A stretch of 64,000 nt of DNA. It comes from Diplosphaera chodatii (taxonomy: Eukaryota; Chlorophyta; Trebouxiophyceae; Prasiolales; Stichococcaceae). Below the pieces are notes generated by a model. It was given only the letters and a program-made list of their open reading frames with translations. It made no database searches and was not told the DNA's origin. The stretch covers positions 62,001 through 126,000 of the forward strand of contig JAALGY010000039.1 of assembly GCA_032358165.1 (NCBI GenBank). The letters run 5' to 3'. A program made the translations under genes and the position numbers. Below, in pieces: positions 56,756 to 64,000 of the stretch. Position 1 is the first letter of the stretch; each line of letters starts with the position of its first letter.

Positions 56756-59700
56756 ATGGCCCCTCCGAAACCATCATCCGCTGGCAAGGTGACAGTCTGC
56801 TCTGTCGACTGGTCCAGCATCTATGTCACCTGACCTGAAAGAACTTGTGAGCTGCGCGACGCAACGTGTTGCCCGGCTTTGCCGGACAAGGCAGGGAAAG
56901 CTGCCGCACTGGACCAGGACGCTGAAGTGTCATCAAACCACTGTCAACCACTCCAGCTGTATGACCTTGTCCCTCTCGATGCCTGAAGAGCATACATGCG
57001 CGGCGGTGCTGCCACCGTCTGCAGGACAAACGGCTCAGCAGGCAGCGGAAGGGCGGCAAGGATGCGGCGCCGCAGCCGGAGGGGGACGCCCCGGCATCGG
57101 ACGCGGCACGCATCGAGGTCCTGACCGCACAGCTGGACGCAGCAAACGCCCGCATCGAGGACGCTGACAAGCGCAACAACTACTTGCTGCTTGAGCGGGT
57201 GGGCGCTGCAGATGCTGCGCTGCTGAACTGCTTTGCCGACCACTTCAGCTGGTGGAGCAAAACTGGCTTGTAAGGATGGCGCTTGCGCTGGCAGCACTTA
57301 AGCGGTCAGGAACGCTAGCGCTGCGTACAGTCTGACACCGCAGTGACACCGCCAATGACAGATGGCAACCTTGGCGGTGTCCTCGAGGGTGCTGTCTGTT
57401 CGCAGCATGGTGCAGCATGTGGATGGAAGGGCTGAGATTGCTCATGCGAATCCGTCCGCAACCTGCAGGACAAGGTGGGGGAGCACAGCCGCTGCAACTG
57501 GGCAACAAGCTGACATGCTCATTGAACAGTAGTCACCGGCTGCAGGACATGGTGGAGGGCTACTACCACATCGCGCGGGGCGACCTGGAGGCGGCGGAGC
57601 GGACGGGGCGCCTCAAGGACGTGGACCTGGAGGCCGCAGAGGACCAGCACCTCATCGAGCAGAAGGTGATGAAGTTCCTGATTCAGCATGAATGGGTCCC
57701 TGCCTGGCTGTCGACAGAGCAGCGCACCCGGATTTGCCCAGTCAGACGCCCGTGACGTTCGGCCAGTTCAGCGGCGTCACCGTCTCCGTCCCAGACCTGC
57801 AGCGGCAGCACTGCCACCCTCCAGCAGCACGCCCACTGGCGCACGCTTGCCAGATTCATCAAGTCGAACACAAGCCAGTACTGGCACAGAAACAGCGGCA
57901 ACATGATTCAGGGCATCTTGGGTACAGTCTGTGTGCGCTGCAGGAGCTGCGGCAGCGCATCCGGCACCTGTCCTACGGCCACGGCCGCGCCGTCATAAAG
58001 CTGAAGCAGGAGGGCGACGCGGCGCTGCGGGCGGCGGCGGACGCCGAGGCGCGGCGGCAGGCGGAGGACTACCAGGAGAAGGCGGCGCTGCGGCGGCTGA
58101 ACCGAGAGCAGGTGCTGCAGCGGCTTTAGGCAACAAAGAGGCGAAGTTTCGATTAGCTAGGATGATGAGCTTAATTTCGCGTCAAAGTCTGGATGCTGGC
58201 TGGCCGGTAATCATCAGGCATGTGTTTGCCAGCGTGGCATCATTGCAGCACTGGCACATGCCATCTCGGTGGGAGCAGAACCTGGAGTGCCAAAAAGGAT
58301 GGCAACACCGTCCATAGCGGCAGCCTCAGGCTGGGCAAAAGACACTGCTTTGTAGTGCGTCTGAAAATGGTGATGTGTACGACAGCTCTCTTCTGCAGGC
58401 GATCAAGCACCAGGAGTGGACGGCAGCGCTGCAGGTCGAGCACGGCAAGACGGCCGCCAAGCAGCGCGGGGAGCTGCAGGCGGCGGCCGCCGACCTGGAG
58501 GCCAAGTGAGGAGCTGCTTGTTTCCTAACAATGTAGTCAGTGTGCAGGCACTCCTACCATAAGGAAGTGTCGCGATGCCTGCTTTGTAAACCTTCTACGA
58601 ATCGACCACAAGTGCGCATGGTCCACGGTCGCCTAATAAAATTGCCACAGACTGCTGCCGGAGAAAGCTGAGACACGGCGGCCTTGGTGGCAGATAACCG
58701 CGATGAAGGGGTGTGATCAACCAGGCCTCTCGTGCCTTTGCAGGTTTGCGGCGGCAGCTGCGGCGGCGGCGCAAGAGGCGGCACTCCGGCTGCGGGTTGA
58801 GGTGTCAGAGGTGGAGGAGCGCCGGGGCGACTACACCCGATTGTTGATTGCGCAGCACGAGCAGGTCATTCCCATGCTTATAATCCAGCCGCTATCTGAA
58901 GTTGCACGATGAATACAGTTCACACGTGGATGACCATAAGATGTGCATTCCATTCTAAAATGGAAATAGAGTTTGTTAAAAACCGCGGCAGCGCGGAACA
59001 CACGAAGCTGCGTCAGCGAAGAACGAATAAAACCGACGAACGAAGCTGCGTCAGATGACTATCTAGAAGGCTGATCATACTGCTTTGTTGTGTGAGCTGT
59101 GAGCCTGGTCTCTAATCGCCCAGTTGGGGCTGCGCCACCAGCCGGTTATTGAACTCAGGGATGCCACATCCATCTGCATTGGCGATGCGCTCTGGGCAGG
59201 ACCCAACTTGCCAGCACATACACATGTGAGCCTACTTTTAATGTGCTGCCTGCACAGGTATGCATGCTGCAAGCTTAACAGTCCTGCACATCCACAGGCG
59301 ATGGCGACGCTCAAGGCGTTGTACGAGGGCGCGCTGGCGGAGCGGCTGGAGTTGGCCAGGGCCGCCCGCGCAGAGGCGGCGGCTGCTACAGGGCGGGCGG
59401 AGGTAGCCGAGGCGGAGGTGGCGGAGCTGCGGGCGGAGCACGAGGGCATGCCCGCACCGCTGGCCCAGGTGAGCTTTATGGGCTTGCTGTGCATGTGGAT
59501 GCCGCTGGCTGAACAGGTGCATCACCGTCGGACCTTGACGTGTTGGGATCTGTGGTGGAGACAATCCAGAGTGAGTAGAAGCGATCGTTGCTGCAGGCCT
59601 GGGCTATTGCTGCTGGCTGCAGGGGAACTGCATGTGCGACTGGGAGAGTCACGTACAGTCTTGTTCATGACATCACCTGTGATGGTCTGAGCAACGGCCG

Positions 59701-60611
59701 TGCGACGATGCAGGCGCAGGGCGAGGTGGCGGTGCTGCGGCTGCGGGTGGCGGCCCTGGAGCAGGACGCCGAGGAGCTGCTGCGTGTGCGGCGGCAGGAA
59801 GCGGCCGCACGGCACAAATTGAAGGCCCTGGAGTGGGAGCATGAGGTGAGCGGTTTCCCTGACGGAAGGATGGTGTCAAAACTGTACTGTGGCTGTAGCG
59901 CAGCCCTTGCAGCCAGTGATGCTGAGCGACTGCAGGTCTGTGTCGCTGTACTGGTGTGTCATGAACGATGTGAATGCTGGACTGGAGGAATGCTGGACAG
60001 GGCATAGTATATGCTGCAGGTGCAGCGGCAGGAGCTGGATGCGCTTCGAACAGAGCACGCTGCCGTGGTGGCAGCAGTTGATGACGCTGCCTTGGAACGA
60101 CAGGCAAGCTGACCATGCCTGATGCGAGTGGACGCAGGTTCAAGGTGGATAGAGGTCTTGGACATACCCACATGTCACTCCAACGATTGGTCAGCCTCAC
60201 GTCCTGTCCCTGACTGCCAGCTGTAAACAAACATCACGGTGCATAAGCACCAGTATCAGGGTGTGCATGCATGTAACTTTATGCGCTGTCATCGTTTTAA
60301 CACATGGACTTCATTGCCCGCAGCTGTCAGCCCTGCAGCGGCGCTCCCACAGCAAAGCAGCGCCTCCCGCCTCACACAGCCGCAGCGTGCCAGTCGCGCA
60401 ACAGCCTGTTGCCAGCCCGGCTGCCGCCATGCAGCCAGTTGCGGCGTTGTCACAACCGGCAGCTGAAGCCGCCAAGACGGCATTGGCAGCCAGGCCGCTG
60501 TCAGCCGTGCTGCAGCGGCAGCAGGCGCCCAGCTGCGCGGCTGAGCTCCTCCGCAGCAGCAGCGCTCGGCTTGCATCTCCCCAACTGGCATCTGGCTTGA
60601 GTGACGGTTGA
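56756..60611 (+). CDS. DRC4: Dynein regulatory complex subunit 4 (DRC4/GAS8) homologue
   Basis: Ten in-phase exons: 56756-56788, 57046-57198, 57546-57665, 57944-58111, 58399-58505, 58744-58864, 59298-59468, 59714-59845, 60020-60103, 60324-60611; 458 aa (family about 480). The protein is nearly all coiled coil after a short basic start (MAPPKPSSAGKRKGGKD). Landmarks match GAS8: RIEVLTAQLDAAN, EQKELRQRIRHLSYGHGRAV (family QKVKHLLYEHQ), LRLRVEVSEVEERRGDYTRL (family LRxELxxxxxxEIxEVEERKN), AMATLKALYEGALAERLEL, and HKLKALEWEHE (family KxLKDLQWEHE). DRC4 is part of the nexin-dynein regulatory complex of motile cilia and also binds microtubules elsewhere. The usual C-terminal block after LERKLxALS is replaced by an Ala/Ser/Pro-rich exon ending ASGLSDG. 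Intron after 60103 has a GC donor. Confidence 0.8.
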
Positions 60612-60750
60612 TGGTACACCTGTGATTCCGACTGACGTCCAGAAGTGGGAAATGATCTGTTGTCAGAACATCTGCAATGGCAGCATGTGCTCGCTACGGA
60701 TGTGCATTGCGTGCCTGGTGCAGGCAAGTTCCTGTGGCTTCTGCTCACTG

Positions 60751-60755
60751 TGTAA
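60751..60755 (+). terminator. Candidate poly(A) signal TGTAA for DRC4
   Basis: TGTAA lies 140 nt past the DRC4 stop, the usual distance for green algae. Confidence 0.5.
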
Positions 60756-60773
60756 AATATTGAAAGCTGGTCG

Positions 60774-60778
60774 TTACA
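60774..60778 (-). terminator. Candidate poly(A) signal TGTAA for TOR
   Basis: On the minus strand TGTAA lies about 266 nt past the TOR stop. It sits 20 nt from the DRC4 signal, so the two convergent transcripts would overlap at their 3' ends. Confidence 0.45.
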
Positions 60779-61043
60779 AAAGATACAAGCCGATGAACAA
60801 AGAACCCCGGCAATTGCCACTACACTCCACTTCCATTGATCACCCTGCAACTAAAGCCCACACCCCGAGCTGAACTTCTGCTCCCTGCAGCAATCTGCAT
60901 CTGACATCTAGTTTTGCGCCGCGAGCGCATCATCTCCCCCTGCATCCCACACTGCATATGCAACGTGCAAGAGGCTGGCGCCTCTAATACTTCTGAGCCT
61001 GCTGCACCTCTAGCCAGCACATCCGCCCATGGTCACGGCCGCG

Positions 61044-64000
61044 TCACCAGAAGGGGCACCAGCCGATGTAGCTGGCGCTCAGGTTCTCCGGCAGCGTGGC
61101 GGACCTGATCAGCCGCTCAACCTGCAGCAGGGTTTAACTTTCAGGCAAAGACCAAAGCCTCCTGTGTTGTGTCACAAAACTGGTTTAGTGCTGCATGTGA
61201 GCAATAACAGAAAGCACGGCGCAGCTTGACGCCATAGCATGCATAGACCGCATGTCTATGCATGCAATAGACCAGGCTGACGCGGTGCCCTGCTGAGGTG
61301 CTTGCTAAACCCGACTCCAGTCTCATGAACCTGGCAATCAGCATTGAACTACATGTATTGTGTGCCTGAGGCGCAGCACCTGCACGGGGATGGAGTCATG
61401 GTCCGCGCCGTTGCGCAGCTCCGCGGGGAAGTCGCGCCCCGTGAGCTTGTCGCTCATGCGGCTCATCACCGCAATCGCCCGCTCGTTCAGCACCTGCCAC
61501 AGGCAACGCAGCGGGCTGATGCTGATGATTCTCTGACTGGACGGGCACTGGCTGACCTGAGCCCACCCAGCTACTGCACATGCTCGTCACACGCAGCGCT
61601 GAAGCGCAGACAGTGGCAGCTGGGGCATGTAAGTATGAGCCCTGAACCCTGTTATCCTGATAAGAAACGAGTTTCGGGGTCCCACCTCCCGGGCGTCGCC
61701 CAGGTCCCCCACGGCGGTCAGCAGCTCCCGCTCGCGCGCCTCCCGGTTGGGCGGGCTGGGCATGTCCGGCATGTCCGCGCCCACCCCCATGCCGATGTTG
61801 ACTGCACATGATGTGACACACCGCTGTGAGGAGCGAGCCACTAGTCTCTTCGTGGGCCAGAAAGAGCTGCACGCAGCTCAACAAGCCCTTCATATGACTG
61901 CCAATCCCCAGGCGCCCGATGCTACAGATATTTGTCAGAGCGCCCATCAACATGCACACTGCGCGATTGGGTCGTTTCTGCTTTCCAATTTGTTGGCAGA
62001 TGCTAGAGCCCCGCTGGACGCCTGTTGCTGCCCATATTGCGGATTTACCGATATTGGCAGGCCATTGGGTTGCTGGCTTTCGATCACCATGACGATGAGC
62101 TGCAATCGGAGTGCAGCCCATACCCGCATGTGATCAGAAACAGGAACCCGACGTTGTGCCCATCACTGGACCGTGACAGGACTTCTGACAGGATGTCAAG
62201 ACTGCTGGCAGCATGCCATTTTATCTGACGAAGTATGGACAGCTGGAGCAATTTGGTATGATTTTATTACCGTGTCCGCCAGCCACTGCGGCGCCGCCAG
62301 GGATGCCGTTCTGCTGCGCGGACACGGGTCCAAGGCCGCGGGTGGCAGCCGCGACGTCTGTGGAGCCGTCCAGCAGGCTGATGTTGGTGGCATCCTGTTT
62401 GCCACAGACGCAATATCAGCTGGTGCCCAGTAGATAGTGAGAAATTTGTCACTTGATTGGAGCGGTACAAAGCTGCTGCTGTGTTCTGCGCACTGGCAGC
62501 ATGCGCGGGGCTTGCGAAACGCTGCAAGGATGTTGGCCATGTCCTGAACTGCTGCTGGCTGTCCAACCCTGAAGCTTAGGTTCGGAGCATAAAACACACA
62601 GCTGTAGCCGTGCTCATGCACAGGTATGTGACAGCACCTGCATGCTGTTGAGCTGAGCGTCGATGGCCGTGGTGTCTGCCGCGTCCGTCGTGTTGAGCAG
62701 CCGCCAGTTGATCAGCGGGTCGTGCACAAACGCCTCCAGCCTGCGCAACATCAAGGCTGGGCTGAGCCACTGCTGAAGTTGCATCGCCTCCAAAAGGTGG
62801 CATCAAAGCTGCAGCAGGCATCTCAGGGGCAGATCTTGGTCGTCTGTGCCCCGAATGCAACAGTAATGCCAGCCCCTCGCGGCAGCTGTGATGTCGAGAG
62901 CTCCGTCAGGCCGCACATGGCAATGACGGACTCCTTGTTGGCGCGCAGCACCCGCATCGTCTCCTCGCAGCTGTGCCGGAAGTTGCCCTCGATGCCGGAT
63001 ACCTCCATCGCCTTCACCATCATGCGCGTCAGCCGGAACGGCACCTGTGCGATAGCTTCAAATCTCAGGCAGCAGATCTGGCGTGTACGTTGCAGCGTGC
63101 CGGCGGCCGCCACGAGGGTTTTGCATCTGCCTCGTGTGCTCAGCACTGCCATGCCGTGCGCGAATGCCTCTGCGATGGAGCACGCTCTGGAGGATTGATC
63201 TGCCATTCTATGGCGGAGCAGTACGTGCAGAAGTGGAAACCATCGCAGGCCAACAGGCGACTGGGCAGCCTGCTTAAGAGGCACCCACTGGGGTGCCAGC
63301 AGAGCGGTACCCTATGCTACCATGAAGCACACAACATGAGACTTTTTCAAAGTTTGCAGATCAGCTCGCACCTTTTCGGGGAACTTCTCGCGGTGCATGG
63401 ACGCCTCGAAGCAGTCGCCAAAGTCGATGTGCAGCAGCTTGCCCGAGTAGCGGTCCAGCATCAGGTTGCTGGGGTGCCGGTCGCCCAGCCCCAGCAGGTA
63501 GCCCACCATGGACATCACACCCGTCGCCCGCGTGTACGCCGTGCGCCGCTCCAGCCACACCTGCAAGGTTGCGGTACTAATGCGCTGTGTGATGTTCAAG
63601 AGCACGGGACCGCAATGCACAGCCCAACACCGCAGCGTTCTGGCAGCGGGTCAGCCTGGTTAGCCGCACCACTGTGCAGCTGCAGCATGGGTGCAGCGTG
63701 TCATGTGTTCACACGTAAGGGCGACTGTGGCATCAGACGTATTCCCACGCCAGCAGCACATGCTGACGGCGTGGCAACTTGTAAGCAGCAGCTGCCCCAT
63801 GTACAGGACACTAACCAGGCTTGGTAAACACATCTCAGTTCCTCTGATCAGGTCCCTTACTGCCGTACCTCCTTGCAGGCCAAGCACTTGGTAGCATGAT
63901 TTGCATTTCAGCGGGGTTCTGGCCTTGACGGCGGCGCACCTCGGAGCTGCGGGACTTGAGCCACATGACGCGGTGCAGGTCTTCACCGGATGTAGACTCC
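61044..64000 (-). CDS. TOR: TOR kinase, C-terminal part (kinase domain and FATC), gene continues past 64000
   Basis: Exons on the minus strand, all in phase: 64000 (open) to 63940, 63560-63372, 63044-62917, 62740-62638, 62394-62271, 61801-61686, 61493-61380, 61121-61044 (TGA). The sequence runs [38 protein letters not shown], the catalytic loop [13 protein letters not shown], the metal-binding [84 protein letters not shown] and the FATC end YIGWCPFW. This is the PI3K-like Ser/Thr kinase at the core of TORC1, controlling growth in response to nutrients. The catalytic loop and DFG are intact. Segment [13 protein letters not shown] differs from the common YTRSLAVMSMVGY. The linker before FATC is short. 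Confidence 0.95.

Noticed and set aside
1..64000. CRISPR arrays, operons, transposases, viral genes
   Set aside because: The many-exon gene structure is eukaryotic nuclear. I saw no direct-repeat/spacer array, transposase, reverse transcriptase or capsid-like frame.

Overview
This window is nuclear DNA from a green alga, most likely a Trebouxiophyceae or Chlorella-like species. The genes are GC-rich and split into many short exons (about 50 to 320 bp, one of 1.3 kb). Introns are GT-AG with frequent GC-AG, acceptors usually end in TGCAG, and a few TGTAA poly(A) signals are visible. CP12, an OPR-like organelle protein and TOR kinase fit a photosynthetic green-lineage host. The species is inferred. 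I built exon models by hand, requiring reading phase to agree across every junction; where that failed I say so.

Layout. 1-400 (-): helicase-C part of a DDX10/Dbp4-type RNA helicase with a small deletion. 400-1.6 kb: Gln-rich unassigned sequence. 1.95-4.4 kb (-): AsmA-like membrane-anchored protein. 5.2-7.3 kb (+): short-chain dehydrogenase. 7.9-10.8 kb (-): mitochondrial carrier. 11.5-12.7 kb (-): unidentified exons. 13.2-17.7 kb (+): OPR-like helical repeat protein. 18.4-20.3 kb (+): INSIG-like membrane protein. 20.7-21.7 kb (-): BTB protein. 22.4-35.1 kb (-): 29-exon receptor-like kinase of about 2,077 aa with a very long disordered tail. 36.6-37.6 kb (-): CP12 lacking its C-terminal domain. 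38.2-40.3 kb (+): S1-domain protein. 41.5-48.6 kb (+): SMARCAL1-like annealing helicase. 49.2-50.2 kb (+): second BTB gene. 51.4-53.4 kb (+): FAM192A/FYV6 homologue. 53.9-56.2 kb (+): 2OG-Fe(II) oxygenase that appears fused to a C-terminal ubiquitin-like domain. 56.8-60.6 kb (+): flagellar DRC4/GAS8. 61.0-64 kb (-): C-terminus of TOR kinase.

The genes do not form one pathway. They cover signalling (TOR, receptor-like kinase), genome maintenance and RNA processing (SMARCAL1-like, FAM192A, Dbp4), plastid regulation (CP12, S1 protein, OPR-like), and membrane or lipid biology (INSIG-like, AsmA-like, carrier). The most unusual points are the oxygenase-ubiquitin-like fusion, the kinase tail with its repeated PY-x-x-F motif, the truncated CP12, a flagellar gene in a probably non-motile lineage, and three loci where the 3' end of an exon has been copied 100-120 bp away.
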